A DNA stretch of 64,000 bases, from contig NZ_AUXY01000080.1 of NCBI RefSeq assembly GCF_001625695.1, forward strand, positions 1 to 64,000. Reading direction: 5' to 3'. The notes below the pieces were generated by a model. The model was not told the origin of the DNA, searched no databases, and saw nothing but the letters and a program-made list of their open reading frames with translations. Origin of the DNA: Pseudoalteromonas luteoviolacea H33-S (GTDB lineage: Bacteria; Pseudomonadota; Gammaproteobacteria; Enterobacterales; Alteromonadaceae). Made by a program: the position numbers and the translations under genes. This document shows positions 17,378-26,803 of this stretch, in pieces; the stretch's first letter is position 1; every line of letters begins with the position of its first letter.

Positions 17378-18426
17378 TGGCTACTTCATTGCTACCAAAA
17401 AATATCGAGAGCTTGAAAGCATATAGCTCAGCAAAGAGTGAAAAGCTCACAGGAAATACCTGGCTAAATGCCAACGAAAGTCCATTTAGTAAAAGCATTG
17501 AGGTTTCTATTGATGATTTAAATCGCTACCCGGAGCCTCAGCCTGAATCCGTAATTAACGCATATAGTGAGTATGCACAATTGTCGCCAGCTCAGGTGTT
17601 GATGACCCGAGGTGCCGATGAAGGCATTGAGCTGTTAATGCGCACATTTTGTGAACCAGCCAAAGACAGTATCGCCATTTTCACACCGACTTACGGTATG
17701 TACAAAGTCTCAGCTGATACACAAAACATTGCCATTAATGCGCTGTCGCAAGATCAATTGAAAGAAGCGAAAATCAGCGAACTAAGCGCACTTGTCGGCG
17801 ACGCTAAACTGGTATTTATTTGTAACCCAAATAACCCAACTGGCAGCTTAACTCCGGTAGATAAAGTTGCAGCGCTCGCCAAAGCACTTGAAAACTCTGC
17901 ACTAGTCGTCGTGGACGAAGCGTATATTGAGTTTGCGCCAGAGCAAAGTACGGTGTCTTTACTTCAAGATTTCGATAATGTCGTGGTGCTAAGAACCCTT
18001 TCTAAAGCGTTTGCCCTCGCAGGGCTTAGAACAGGCTTCTTGCTGGCCAATGATGCGGTATTAAACCCTGTACGCAAAGTCATCGCCCCCTACCCGGTAT
18101 CAACCGCAGTGGCAAAAATAGCAGAACAGGCACTGTCTGTAGATGCAATCACGCAAATGCGCCGACAGGTCAATATTTTAAATAGTAATAAAGCGAAATT
18201 AAAAACATGGCTGAGTAACTCACCTAAAGTCACTCAGGTTCTTTGCGGTGAGGGCAATTTTGTCACGCTGCAGTTAAGTGACAAAACACTTATCGAACAA
18301 GCAATGAAAGCCGGCACCATTATGCGCCCGTTTACACTATTTGGTGAAGACAACTGGCTCAGAATATCTATCGGCAGCGAGCAAGAATTAGAACAAGTCA
18401 AACTTTGGCTAGAGCAAAGCGAGTAA
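17377..18426 (+). CDS. hisC: Histidinol-phosphate aminotransferase HisC
   Basis: This is a 349-residue PLP-dependent class I/II aminotransferase converting imidazole-acetol phosphate to histidinol phosphate with glutamate. Visible features are the substrate-arm WLNANESPF, the cofactor-binding FICNPNNPTGS, the DEAYIEF aspartate and the Schiff-base lysine in TLSKAFALAGLRTGF. The start overlaps the hisD stop, and hisB follows after 9 bases. Confidence 0.97.
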   Translation: MATSLLPKNIESLKAYSSAKSEKLTGNTWLNANESPFSKSIEVSIDDLNRYPEPQPESVINAYSEYAQLSPAQVLMTRGADEGIELLMRTFCEPAKDSIAIFTPTYGMYKVSADTQNIAINALSQDQLKEAKISELSALVGDAKLVFICNPNNPTGSLTPVDKVAALAKALENSALVVVDEAYIEFAPEQSTVSLLQDFDNVVVLRTLSKAFALAGLRTGFLLANDAVLNPVRKVIAPYPVSTAVAKIAEQALSVDAITQMRRQVNILNSNKAKLKTWLSNSPKVTQVLCGEGNFVTLQLSDKTLIEQAMKAGTIMRPFTLFGEDNWLRISIGSEQELEQVKLWLEQSE

Positions 18427-18435
18427 GGAAGTAAA

Positions 18436-19497
18436 ATGAGCACGCCATATCTATTCATCGACCGTGATGGCACATTAATTGAAGAACCTGTCACAGACAA
18501 GCAGGTAGATAGCCTAGAAAAATTAGCGCTTCTACCTAATGTGATCCCAGCAATGCTGGCTTTGCAAAGCGCAGGATACCGCCTTGTCATGGTGTCTAAC
18601 CAAGATGGGTTAGGCACAGACAGTTTCCCTGAAGAAGACTTTGCCGCACCACACAACAAAATGATGGAAATCTTCTCATCACAAGGCATTAAGTTTGACG
18701 AAGTACTGATTTGTCCGCACTTTGACGAAGACAACTGTGATTGCCGCAAGCCAAAAACAGGTCTACTCACCTCTATTATGCGCTCAGGTAAAGTCGACCT
18801 CGCTCGCTCTTATGTGATTGGGGATCGCCAAACAGACATCCAACTTGCGCAAAACCTGTGTATTCAAGGCATCTTGTACGACGGAGATTGGAACAAAATT
18901 GTCACCGAGCTGACCACGCAAAACCGTCAAGCCAGTGTGATCAGAAATACTAAAGAGACGCAAATCTCCGTTGCAGCAAACCTAGACCAGACCGCCAATG
19001 GCGAAATAAATACAGGCCTTGGCTTTTTCGACCACATGCTTGATCAGATCCGTACCCACGCCAATATTGGTCTAGACATTAAAGCAAAGGGCGACCTACA
19101 CATAGATGAGCACCACTTAGTCGAAGATGTCGGTATCGCGCTTGGGCAAGTATTACGAGAAGCACTTGGCACTAAATCACAAATCGCACGATACGGCTTT
19201 GCCTTGCCGATGGATGAATGTAAAGCGGAGTGCCAATTAGATTTATCCGGCCGTGCATCATTTGTACTCAATGCCAACTTTAGTCGTGAAAATGTTGGTG
19301 ACTTAGATGTGCAAATGGTGGAGCACTTTTTTAAATCGCTATCGGATAATGCCCAAGTAAGCCTGATATTGAATGTTTCAGACGGTAACTGTCACCACCA
19401 AGTTGAAGGCTTATTCAAGGCTTTTTCTCGCGCTTTAAGAATGGCCATAGCCAAAGATGCGTCTCAACTTACTGCTAGCTCAAAGGGGTGTTTATGA
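18436..19497 (+). CDS. hisB: Bifunctional histidinol-phosphatase / imidazoleglycerol-phosphate dehydratase HisB
   Basis: This is a 353-residue fusion. Residues 1 to about 165 are a HAD phosphatase ([12 protein letters not shown] nucleophile motif, VSNQDGLG, and a zinc site around [14 protein letters not shown]). Residues about 168-353 are the dehydratase ([29 protein letters not shown], and the second histidine cluster near [13 protein letters not shown]). It performs two steps of histidine synthesis, as in enterobacteria. Its TGA overlaps the hisH ATG by 3 bases (ATGA). Confidence 0.97.
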   Translation: MSTPYLFIDRDGTLIEEPVTDKQVDSLEKLALLPNVIPAMLALQSAGYRLVMVSNQDGLGTDSFPEEDFAAPHNKMMEIFSSQGIKFDEVLICPHFDEDNCDCRKPKTGLLTSIMRSGKVDLARSYVIGDRQTDIQLAQNLCIQGILYDGDWNKIVTELTTQNRQASVIRNTKETQISVAANLDQTANGEINTGLGFFDHMLDQIRTHANIGLDIKAKGDLHIDEHHLVEDVGIALGQVLREALGTKSQIARYGFALPMDECKAECQLDLSGRASFVLNANFSRENVGDLDVQMVEHFFKSLSDNAQVSLILNVSDGNCHHQVEGLFKAFSRALRMAIAKDASQLTASSKGCL

Positions 19498-20084
19498 TAG
19501 CCATAATTAATACCGGGTGCGCCAATATCAACTCTGTACGCTTTGCTTTCGAGCGTTTGGGCGTGACACCTGAAGTGTTATCTGATCCTAATCAGTTAGC
19601 TAAGTTTGACCGCGCTGTCCTCCCAGGTGTTGGCCATGCCAATGTGGCCATCAAACGCTTGAACGAGCAAGGCTGGAAAGACGCCATTAACGCTTACCAA
19701 AGGCCCCTAATGGGAATTTGTTTAGGTATGCAAATGCTTTGTGATTACAGTGAAGAAGGTGATGTCACGGGGCTTGGGATCATCGATGGCAGTATTAAAG
19801 CACTGCAAACCGGTGATTTAACGAGTCCACACATGGGTTGGAACAATATCAATGTCACCAAGGCACACCCTTTAACGCAAGGGATCAGCAATGATGACCA
19901 GGTTTATTTTGTGCACAGTTTTGCACATGAACTCAATGACACAACCCTAGCAAGCTGCGAGTACGGGCAGGCATTTTCTGCCATCATCGCTAAAGATAAC
20001 TACGCAGGCATGCAATTTCACCCTGAAAAAAGCGCCAAAGTGGGCGCACAGCTTTTAACTAATTTTATGCAATGGCAAGTTTAA
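19494..20084 (+). CDS. hisH: Imidazole glycerol phosphate synthase glutaminase subunit HisH
   Basis: This is a 196-residue class I glutamine amidotransferase that supplies ammonia to HisF. The triad is visible: nucleophile Cys in [10 protein letters not shown] and the His-Glu pair in MQFHPEKS. I chose the ATG at 19494, inside the hisB stop (ATGA coupling), because AAAGGGG sits 5 bases before it; a GTG at 19488 would lie inside that site. Confidence 0.95.
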   Translation: MIAIINTGCANINSVRFAFERLGVTPEVLSDPNQLAKFDRAVLPGVGHANVAIKRLNEQGWKDAINAYQRPLMGICLGMQMLCDYSEEGDVTGLGIIDGSIKALQTGDLTSPHMGWNNINVTKAHPLTQGISNDDQVYFVHSFAHELNDTTLASCEYGQAFSAIIAKDNYAGMQFHPEKSAKVGAQLLTNFMQWQV

Positions 20085-20097
20085 TAAAGGAACGAAC

Positions 20098-20832
20098 ATG
20101 ATAATTCCAGCACTCGATGTTTTAGATAGCCAAATTGTTCGCCTCTATCAGGGCAAATACGATACAGCGCAATTTTACCCGTTTGACTTGCAGACTCGCC
20201 TACATGAATACCAAGATGCAGGAGCAATCAAATTACACCTTGTTGATTTAGAGGGCGCGCGCGATCCGAGTAAAAAGCAGTGGCAACAAATTCAAGCAGC
20301 TACGAGCAAACTTGACACACCATACCAAGTAGGTGGTGGGATCCGCGCTTATGAAGATATAAAGCAATGGCTTAAAGCAGGTGCAAACCAAGTTGTTATT
20401 GGGTCATTAGCCGTCGACCAAAAAGAGCAACTGGCTCAGTGGATCCAAGAGTTTGGCGCTGAACGTTTTGTCATAGCATTAGATGTAAATAAAACCACAG
20501 ATGGATGGTCTGTGGCTACGCACGGCTGGCAAAGCGACTCTAGCGTGTCATTATTTGAGTTAATTGACTTTTATTTGGCATTAGGCGTATACGACTTCTT
20601 GTGCACGGATATAAGTAAAGACGGCACAATGACAGGCCCTTCATTTGAACTATATCAGCAAATCGTGCAATACAGTCCTGCTGCAAAAGTACAAGCTTCT
20701 GGTGGTGTAAGCTCATTAGACGACATCAAACAGCTAATTGAAATTGGCGTCACAGGCATCATCTTAGGTAAATCCTTATTAGATGGCGCATTTACTGTTG
20801 AGGAGGCAATTGCATGTTATCGAAACGCATAA
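20098..20832 (+). CDS. hisA: ProFAR isomerase HisA
   Basis: This is a 244-residue TIM-barrel enzyme that opens the ribose ring of ProFAR to PRFAR. Typical elements are [21 protein letters not shown] with the catalytic Asp, the phosphate-binding [10 protein letters not shown], the second-half Asp in [12 protein letters not shown], and [11 protein letters not shown]. It overlaps hisF by 19 bases, and the hisF ribosome binding site (GAGGAGG) lies within the hisA C-terminal coding region. Confidence 0.97.
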   Translation: MIIPALDVLDSQIVRLYQGKYDTAQFYPFDLQTRLHEYQDAGAIKLHLVDLEGARDPSKKQWQQIQAATSKLDTPYQVGGGIRAYEDIKQWLKAGANQVVIGSLAVDQKEQLAQWIQEFGAERFVIALDVNKTTDGWSVATHGWQSDSSVSLFELIDFYLALGVYDFLCTDISKDGTMTGPSFELYQQIVQYSPAAKVQASGGVSSLDDIKQLIEIGVTGIILGKSLLDGAFTVEEAIACYRNA

Positions 20833-21587
20833 TCCCCTGCCTTGATGTGAAAAATGGCCAAGTCGTTAAAGGGGTCAAGTTTAAACAGCACGAAGTAGTT
20901 GGCGATATTATTGAACTTGCCAAACTATACAGTGAGCAAGGTGCTGACGAGCTGGTTTTTTATGAGATCAGTGCCAGCGTCGAAAAGCGCTTACTTGATT
21001 TAACTTGGGTCAGAGACATCGCCAAAAATATCGACATTCCTTTTTGTGTTGCTGGTGGTATCAAATCCGTGGCAGATGCCGCAAAAGTGTTAGAGCAAGG
21101 CGCTGATAAAATTTCAATCAATAGTCCTGCTATTGCAAGACCTGAACTTATCAAAGAGCTACATGACGAGTTCGGCAAGCAATGCGTAGTTGTGGGTGTT
21201 GATAGTTTTTATGATGATAAAAGTGGCGAGTATTTAGTGTATCAGCTGACTGGTGACCCAAATGCAGCCAGTCAAACACGCTATAAAACCCAAGAATGGA
21301 TCCAGCAAGTGCAGGATTTAGGCGCTGGTGAAATTGTACTAAATTGTATGAACCAAGATGGTGTACGCAAAGGCTATGATTTATCTCAACTAAGCGAAAT
21401 GAGAGCACTTTGTGACATTCCTCTTATTGCATCAGGTGGTGCAGGAAAAGAGCAAGATTTTGTGGACGTATTTAAACAAGCCAATGTGGATGGTGCATTG
21501 GCAGCCAGTGTTTTCCACAAGCAAGTCATAGAAATACCAAAGCTAAAAAAATATTTAAAAGATAATAAGGTAGCGACAAGATTATGA
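20814..21587 (+). CDS. hisF: Imidazole glycerol phosphate synthase cyclase subunit HisF
   Basis: This is a 257-residue TIM barrel partnered with HisH that makes imidazole glycerol phosphate and AICAR. Landmarks are [19 protein letters not shown] with the catalytic Asp, [18 protein letters not shown]-type [17 protein letters not shown] with the second Asp, and IASGGAG. It overlaps hisIE by 4 bases, consistent with translational coupling through the operon. Confidence 0.97.
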   Translation: MLSKRIIPCLDVKNGQVVKGVKFKQHEVVGDIIELAKLYSEQGADELVFYEISASVEKRLLDLTWVRDIAKNIDIPFCVAGGIKSVADAAKVLEQGADKISINSPAIARPELIKELHDEFGKQCVVVGVDSFYDDKSGEYLVYQLTGDPNAASQTRYKTQEWIQQVQDLGAGEIVLNCMNQDGVRKGYDLSQLSEMRALCDIPLIASGGAGKEQDFVDVFKQANVDGALAASVFHKQVIEIPKLKKYLKDNKVATRL

Positions 21588-22195
21588 AATTAACGCCGGA
21601 CAACATAAGCAAAGTTGACTTTGGTAAATCAGAGTTAATTCCAGCCATCGTACAAGATTACGCAACCGGCGTGATCTTAATGCAAGGCTTCATGAACTTG
21701 GAAGCGCTACAAGTGACTTTTGAGAAAAAGCTTGTCACTTTTTACTCACGATCTAAATCTCGATTGTGGACTAAAGGCGAATCATCAAATAATGTGCTTA
21801 AACTAGTTGAAGCACACACGGATTGCGACAGAGACAGCATTTTAATTCTTGCAAATCCAGCGGGGCCAACTTGCCATTTAGGTACTGAAAGCTGCTTTAA
21901 AGATGCCAAACCAGATCTTGCCTTTTTAGGCACTTTAGAAAAAGTCATCAAAGAGCGTAAAAACGCCGACCCTGAATCAAGCTACACAGCATCACTTTTC
22001 GCAAAAGACTTAAGTCGTAGCTGTCAAAAAGTTGGAGAAGAAGGCGTAGAAGTGGCACTTGCTGCCATGAAGCAGGATAAAGAAGAATTGCTTAACGAAT
22101 CTGCAGATTTAATTTACCACTTGTTAGTACTTTTACAACGAACTGATCTCAACTTCTCTCAAGTTGTCGAGACATTAGCCAAAAGGCACCAATAA
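21584..22195 (+). CDS. hisI: Bifunctional phosphoribosyl-AMP cyclohydrolase / phosphoribosyl-ATP pyrophosphatase HisIE
   Basis: This is a 203-residue fusion catalysing steps two and three of the pathway. Residues about 1-110 are the cyclohydrolase ([17 protein letters not shown]; metal-binding cysteines in HTDCDRDSI and CHLGTESCF). Residues about 115-203 are the MazG-like pyrophosphohydrolase ([29 protein letters not shown]). It is the last gene of the operon. A small lipoprotein gene follows 58 bases later with its own ribosome binding site. Confidence 0.96.
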   Translation: MKLTPDNISKVDFGKSELIPAIVQDYATGVILMQGFMNLEALQVTFEKKLVTFYSRSKSRLWTKGESSNNVLKLVEAHTDCDRDSILILANPAGPTCHLGTESCFKDAKPDLAFLGTLEKVIKERKNADPESSYTASLFAKDLSRSCQKVGEEGVEVALAAMKQDKEELLNESADLIYHLLVLLQRTDLNFSQVVETLAKRHQ

Positions 22196-22253
22196 CCTAC
22201 CTCATCCTAAATGACCATGGTATGCTTAGGGAAAATTTGAAAAGGAAGCTGCC

Positions 22254-22751
22254 ATGGTTTTTCGCAACCTATTTTACTCTATTGGTTTTATCACGTTAGT
22301 TGGCTGTAATACATTGCCAAATGACGTAGAAAAAAAAGTTGAAAACATGACTGACTGTGAAAAAATCAATGCACTTATCACAGGTGCTGATGATGGCTTT
22401 TCTATATTGAAAGGCAGCGAAATAAACGGCAAATTAATGAAGAGCTGGCGACCTAAAGCGCATTTAATTGAAGATAGTTGCCAAATTAACTTGTATACAA
22501 GCGGTAATACTGCCTACGAATGTAATAAAGCGTTTGCAGGTAAAACACAAGCGTTAGTTAGGTTTGAACAAGTGAACGAAAAGCTTAAAACCTGCTTAAG
22601 CCCTGACTGGGAAGAGAAGCAGCACTTTGGTAAAGAAAGTAGCCGTTCAACATTTACCAGTGAACTATCAGAGACAAAAGTCGCAGTCAATTTTGGCACT
22701 ACTTTAGATAAGCAAAAGCCCTGGGCAGTGAGCTTAGAAATTGTCAAATAA
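22254..22751 (+). CDS. Small hypothetical lipoprotein
   Basis: This is a 165-residue protein with a lipoprotein signal peptide; the lipobox LVGC places the lipidated Cys near residue 18. The mature part contains six further cysteines (DCEKIN, SCQINLY, YECNKAF, TCLSPDW among them), so disulfides are likely in the periplasm. GAAGG-type Shine-Dalgarno AAAAGGAAG precedes the ATG. Readthrough from the his operon is possible, but no functional link is apparent. Family not recognised. Confidence 0.65.
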   Translation: MVFRNLFYSIGFITLVGCNTLPNDVEKKVENMTDCEKINALITGADDGFSILKGSEINGKLMKSWRPKAHLIEDSCQINLYTSGNTAYECNKAFAGKTQALVRFEQVNEKLKTCLSPDWEEKQHFGKESSRSTFTSELSETKVAVNFGTTLDKQKPWAVSLEIVK

Positions 22752-23191
22752 CCTGTTGGCTAATCTTCTTTATGGTTAAAGAAACTCACCATTGAATACT
22801 CAAACTACCAAACACACATAAACTAGTTAGCTGGCGCACTCAAAACGCCCGCTAACTCAAACATATTAGACTTAGTAAAATAGTCGATGCATACTTAAAG
22901 TCAAAAACCAATACCAGTCTCATAAACATAGTTCCAACACCTACCCCGCTTTTCATTATTGATTTTTTACTGCTTAACCTGCAGGTATAAAAGGGAAAAA
23001 TGCGTCAATGCAAGGTATATAAATTTCTATACTTATCCGTATTAAATCATGAAGATAGAAATAAAGTTCGCTTATTGATCGACAACCACCTTTCGAACTA
23101 ATAATTTACAACTAATAACGTTTAATGACGCTCGATTATGGTATCATCCGATTTTGCTATCTTCGAAATAAATAAAGCGAGGCTAATTCGA
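22752..23191. other. Intergenic region between lipoprotein gene and glf
   Basis: This 440-base stretch contains a hairpin, GTTAGC-T-GGCG / CGCC-C-GCTAAC, at 22826-22856 that could end the upstream transcript although no T-tract follows. It also contains a 10-bp palindrome ACCTGCAGGT at 22977-22986 abutting TATAAA, and a TGG-TATCAT element at 23139-23147 that could be an extended -10 for glf. No gene is evident; a frame joining glf upstream to 23138 lacks support. Confidence 0.4.
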
Positions 23192-24310
23192 ATGAAAGAC
23201 ACTCAATACGACTATCTTATAGTCGGTGCTGGTTTGTTTGGTGCAGTGTTTGCCCGAGAAGCTACGGATCAAGGAAAAAAAGTATTGGTGATTGATAAGC
23301 GCAATCATACAGGCGGCAATATCTATTGCGAGAATGTAGAAGGTGTCAACGTACATAAATATGGCGCGCATATTTTTCACACTAGTAATCAAGAGGTTTG
23401 GGATTACGTAAACCGCTTTGTTTCATTCAATCATTATGTGAACTCTCCTATCGCACGTTATGAAGATAAGCTATATAACTTGCCTTTTAACATGAATACT
23501 TTCTATCAATTGTGGGGAGTAACCACACCACAAGAAGCAAAAGATAAAATTGCCGAAGAGCGCGCGCCTTACGCAGACTTAGAACCGCAAAACCTTGAAG
23601 AACAAGCTTTATTCTTAGGCGGTAAAGACTTATACGAAAAATTAATTAAAGGCTATACTGAGAAGCAATGGGGGCGCCCTGCCACTCAGATCCCTTCGTT
23701 CATCATTAAGCGTTTGCCTTTTAGGTTTACTTTCGACAATAACTACTTTAATGACTTATACCAGGGCATTCCAATCGGGGGCTACAATGCACTCACTGAC
23801 GCACTACTTGAAGGTGTCGAAGTGAGAACTGGCGTAAACTATTTTGAAAACGCTGGACAATACAATGAATTAGCGGACAAAGTACTTTACACAGGTAAGA
23901 TCGATGAGTTTTTTGACTGTCAATTCGGTCAGCTAGAATACAGAAGCCTACACTTTGAAACTGAAGTGTTAGATCAAGAAAATTATCAAGGTAATGCGGT
24001 GGTTAACTACACTGAGCGTGATGTACCCTATACTCGCATTCTTGAACATAAGCATTTTGAATTTGGCACACAAGATAAAACGGTAGTCACTAAAGAATAC
24101 CCGCATGAATTTAGTAAAGATAACGAGCCTTACTACCCAATCAACGATGAAACAAATAATGCGCTTTTAGCCCGCTACCAAGAGCTGGCTAAGACCGAAC
24201 CGTACGTCAATAAGTTTATCTTTGGTGGAAGACTAGCAAATTACAAATACTATGACATGGATGACACAATTGAAGCAGCATTAGCACTTACTGCTCAGGA
24301 GCTTGTGTAA
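23192..24310 (+). CDS. glf: UDP-galactopyranose mutase
   Basis: This is a 372-residue flavoenzyme interconverting UDP-galactopyranose and UDP-galactofuranose. The N-terminal FAD-binding fold is clear (YLIVGAGLFGAVFAREATDQGKKVLVIDKRNHTGGN). Conserved mutase segments include GAHIFHTSNQEVWDYVNRF, YTEKQWGRPATQIP and FGGRLANYKYYDMDD near the C-terminus. I chose the ATG at 23192 (GCGAGG upstream, length normal for the family) over a frame start at 23138. It lies 3 bases before a glycosyltransferase gene, which should use the product. Confidence 0.93.
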   Translation: MKDTQYDYLIVGAGLFGAVFAREATDQGKKVLVIDKRNHTGGNIYCENVEGVNVHKYGAHIFHTSNQEVWDYVNRFVSFNHYVNSPIARYEDKLYNLPFNMNTFYQLWGVTTPQEAKDKIAEERAPYADLEPQNLEEQALFLGGKDLYEKLIKGYTEKQWGRPATQIPSFIIKRLPFRFTFDNNYFNDLYQGIPIGGYNALTDALLEGVEVRTGVNYFENAGQYNELADKVLYTGKIDEFFDCQFGQLEYRSLHFETEVLDQENYQGNAVVNYTERDVPYTRILEHKHFEFGTQDKTVVTKEYPHEFSKDNEPYYPINDETNNALLARYQELAKTEPYVNKFIFGGRLANYKYYDMDDTIEAALALTAQELV

Positions 24311-24313
24311 ATT

Positions 24314-25336
24314 ATGACTAAGAAGGTATACATAGCTCGAAACTACCGCTCTAAATTTGATGCAGCAGGCAAAGCCAAAATGGACTGTGAAACCATCTTG
24401 GAGAATAACGGCTGGAAGAATATTGGATTTAAGCAAACTTGGATAGCCAACTCCATTTTAGGCACATTAATTAGTGCGTTAGGTGTAACATGGGCTATTT
24501 TAAGGTTGAAATCTGGTAGTACCGTCTGTTTACAGTATCCATTCAATAAGTTTTACGGATATTGCTTGTGGGGCGCAAAACTTAAAAAGAGTAAAGTCAT
24601 TACCTTGGTTCACGACCTTAAAAGTTTAAAAGGTAAATACGGACACTCAGACAAAGAAGTCAATTTACTAAAGCAATCGGATCAGCTGATTGTACACAAT
24701 GACAAAATGGCCGCTTGGTTTGCAGAGCAAAACTTTAATGCTGAAATAGCGAATATCGAAGCATTTGACTATTTGCACACTGATAACCCAAACGCAAAAA
24801 GAACTGAGACTGACTACAATGCAATACGCATTGTGTTTGCTGGTAATATGGGGCCGTTTATATACGAACTCGACGGCCTAGATCGCGGTAATTTCAAATT
24901 CGATTTATACGGTGTTGGCTATGATGAGAAAAAAATCAAAAACATCAACGATACCGTGCTGGACTACAAGGGTTGCTTCCCTTCCAATGAAGTTATCGAC
25001 CATATTGATGGCGATTTTGGTCTTGTTTGGTATGGCATCACGTTAGATTCTTGCGATGGTGTTACAGGTAAATATTTAATGTACAACAATCCGCATAAGC
25101 TCTCGTTATACTTATTATGTGATATGCCAATCATCATTTGGGACAAAGCTGCAATGGCTGACTTTGTTGAAAAAGAAGGTATTGGTTTTAGCATAAGCTC
25201 GTTACGTGATATTAAGCAACGTCTTGCAGAGCTCACTCCTGAGCAAATAGAACAAATGAAACAAAATGTTCAGCGCGTAAAAGCTGATGTTCAATCAGGT
25301 CAGTACCTTTCTCGAGCATTAAACAAGCTGTCGTAA
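24314..25336 (+). CDS. Galactofuranosyltransferase-like glycosyltransferase
   Basis: This is a 340-residue GT-B-like protein resembling E. coli WbbI (beta-1,6-galactofuranosyltransferase). Visible features are an N-terminal acceptor-domain helix region, KVITLVHDLKSLKG, the nucleotide-sugar region IRIVFAGNMGPFIYEL and, in the C-terminal half, GDFGLVWYGITLDSCDGVTGKYLMYNNPHKLSLYLLCDMPIIIWDKAAMADFV. It directly follows glf, whose product UDP-Galf is the expected donor. No other surface-polysaccharide genes are present, so the acceptor is unknown. Confidence 0.8.
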   Translation: MTKKVYIARNYRSKFDAAGKAKMDCETILENNGWKNIGFKQTWIANSILGTLISALGVTWAILRLKSGSTVCLQYPFNKFYGYCLWGAKLKKSKVITLVHDLKSLKGKYGHSDKEVNLLKQSDQLIVHNDKMAAWFAEQNFNAEIANIEAFDYLHTDNPNAKRTETDYNAIRIVFAGNMGPFIYELDGLDRGNFKFDLYGVGYDEKKIKNINDTVLDYKGCFPSNEVIDHIDGDFGLVWYGITLDSCDGVTGKYLMYNNPHKLSLYLLCDMPIIIWDKAAMADFVEKEGIGFSISSLRDIKQRLAELTPEQIEQMKQNVQRVKADVQSGQYLSRALNKLS

Positions 25337-25356
25337 GTACTTTACATAAAAGCTTA

Positions 25357-25388
25357 TAATGACTCTTTCTATACTGAAAGAGTCATTA
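25357..25388 (+). terminator. Strong hairpin after glf-glycosyltransferase pair
   Basis: A perfect 13-bp stem (arms TAATGACTCTTTC and GAAAGAGTCATTA) with a 6-base loop begins 20 bases after the glycosyltransferase stop. The following bases are AT-rich (ATAATAAG) but not a true T-run, so termination is probable rather than certain. Confidence 0.6.
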
Positions 25389-25763
25389 ATAATAAGTGAC
25401 AAACATACTCTACAGCCCTCCTTTATTCTAGAGTAACTCAGCTATAACTTTTCAGTATCACAAAAACAACACCATGAGATAGCACTCCAATATTGCTGCT
25501 CAAATAAATGTTTATTTTATTCCTAAATATATACCTAATTAGAATAAACAAAATGTTGATTAATTAAACAATCATGTTAACTTTGAATTTACACTGATGT
25601 AGCAGTTGTTTCACTGTGAGGCTTATTTGTCTTCGCTGTAGCTGTAGCTGACGCTAACAGCGTTACAGTTGTGCAGACAAAATTCTCAACTCTGCACTAC
25701 AAGCTAAAACGTGCATCCATTTAAGTGTATTTTTTATTTATTAAATTAGGAAAGGAAATAATC
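25389..25763. other. AT-rich upstream region of the double-glycine peptide gene
   Basis: This stretch has no ORF of note. Around 25633-25665 it carries short tandem GTAGCT units followed by a small palindrome, ACGCT-AAC-AGCGT, then AT-rich sequence leading to AAAGGA, the ribosome binding site of the peptide gene. It is long for a 50-codon gene, so regulatory sites are likely, but none can be named. Confidence 0.4.
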
Positions 25764-25916
25764 ATGTTAAAACTAAATAAAAGAAAACTAAAAAATTTGT
25801 CGGATGATAAGCAATTAGTAGATAAAAAAATGACGCCATTTATTGCCGGTGGTGTTACTACTAGTCGCTCTTGGTGTTGGACTACTGGGCTATGTACTGA
25901 CACTAAATTGTGCTAA
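25764..25916 (+). CDS. Double-glycine-leader peptide, candidate RiPP or microcin-like precursor
   Basis: This is a 50-residue peptide. Residues 1-30 form a charged, Lys/Leu/Asp-rich leader ending MTPFIAGG, a canonical double-glycine cleavage motif. Residues 31-50 are the putative core, with cysteines at 38, 44 and 50 in strict C-x5-C-x5-C spacing. The last 18 residues read as three hexads, TSRSWC, WTTGLC and TDTKLC. Thr/Ser are abundant, which would suit thioether or disulfide bridges. AAAGGA lies 8 bases before the ATG at 25764, which is preferable to the upstream frame start at 25725. No maturation or C39 peptidase/exporter gene is in the window. Type and activity are unknown. Confidence 0.7.
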   Translation: MLKLNKRKLKNLSDDKQLVDKKMTPFIAGGVTTSRSWCWTTGLCTDTKLC

Positions 25917-25966
25917 ACCGAAGCACCAAATATATAGATAATTTTATCTAAATAATTCCCCAATGC

Positions 25967-25992
25967 TGAGGAGGCAAAGTCTCCTCATTTAA
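25967..25992 (+). terminator. Hairpin terminator after the peptide gene
   Basis: TGAGGAG-GCAAAGT-CTCCTCA at 25967-25987 forms a 7-bp stem followed by TTTAAAAAGG. It lies between the peptide gene and the convergent interrupted secreted-protein gene. Confidence 0.6.
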
Positions 25993-26453
25993 AAAGGTTT
26001 CCCTTGATTTATGTCACGCCACGACAAGCTACCACCTGCAGTCCAATACATCACACTGGCTTGCACCGCATGTGTTAAACATGAATCCGACGGCCAAGTT
26101 AATTTGGCAGTTCCCCAATGTGTCTGACCGCCCCTTGAAATGGTAATTTGACCCGTGTTGCCAGCTGGCAATATAGCGGAACCATCAACTGGACTGCTTC
26201 GAAATTGTGAGGCAACTAATATTTGCTGCCCAGGCTCTCTAGATTCAGTATACAGCCTACCCGCAGCATCAAATAAATGTATTCGGATGTTAATATCTGT
26301 AGTCGATACATTACTGACATAAAACCGATAACTTTAATTATCACTCTTAGTCCATTGTGGCAATTGAAAAGTTTTCTGCGTAGAGCACTCTATGGCCTGC
26401 AAATTAGCCGAGACAGTAAAACCAATGAATAAAAATAACGTGCGAATGTTCAT
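25989..26453 (-). pseudogene. Secreted hypothetical protein interrupted by an in-frame TAA
   Basis: From an ATG at 26453, with AAGGA upstream, the frame encodes a signal peptide (MNIRTLFLFIGFTVSANLQA) and 39 residues. It then meets TAA at 26334-26336 and continues in the same frame for 114 codons to a TAG/TGA-type stop at 25989. The part after the stop has ordinary beta-strand-like composition (SYRFYVSNVSTTDINIRIHLFDAAG and onward to QGKPF), with no frame shift. So a single nonsense change split a gene of about 154 residues, or the base is a sequencing error. Family not recognised. Confidence 0.7.
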
Positions 26454-26803
26454 TTTTTTATCCTTAATTCAATAATTAACATTTATTTCTTCCCCTAGAT
26501 ACATAATTCAATTCACCGGGGAAACTGTACTACTACACAAAGACCTGACGATTAAATTTTACATTTCACTCAATTCAGAATTAAAAAACACGACTTTTTC
26601 TCCCAAAATGCTTTTTATTTACTAAGATATTTATAGAGTTGCACACTACTCGACCATCTTTTGACTTTTTTTCAATTATTGTTAATTTGAGCTTAAATTA
26701 GTGATGATTTAATGGCATAGTGTCGTTACTAAAGTAGGTAATTACATACCTTGTAATACCTGACGGATATAAAAATAATTTTAAAGTGCGTAAGGGAGAA
26801 ATA
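26454..26803. other. AT-rich divergent intergenic region
   Basis: This 350-base stretch lies between the divergent interrupted secreted-protein gene and the YkvA-family gene. It has long AT-rich runs and a TTGACT (26661-26666) that could be a -35, but no matching -10 at normal spacing. I see no ORF or structured RNA. Confidence 0.4.

Noticed and set aside
26661-26666. TTGACT considered as a -35 element for the YkvA-family gene.
   Set aside because: No -10-like hexamer at 16-18 bases.
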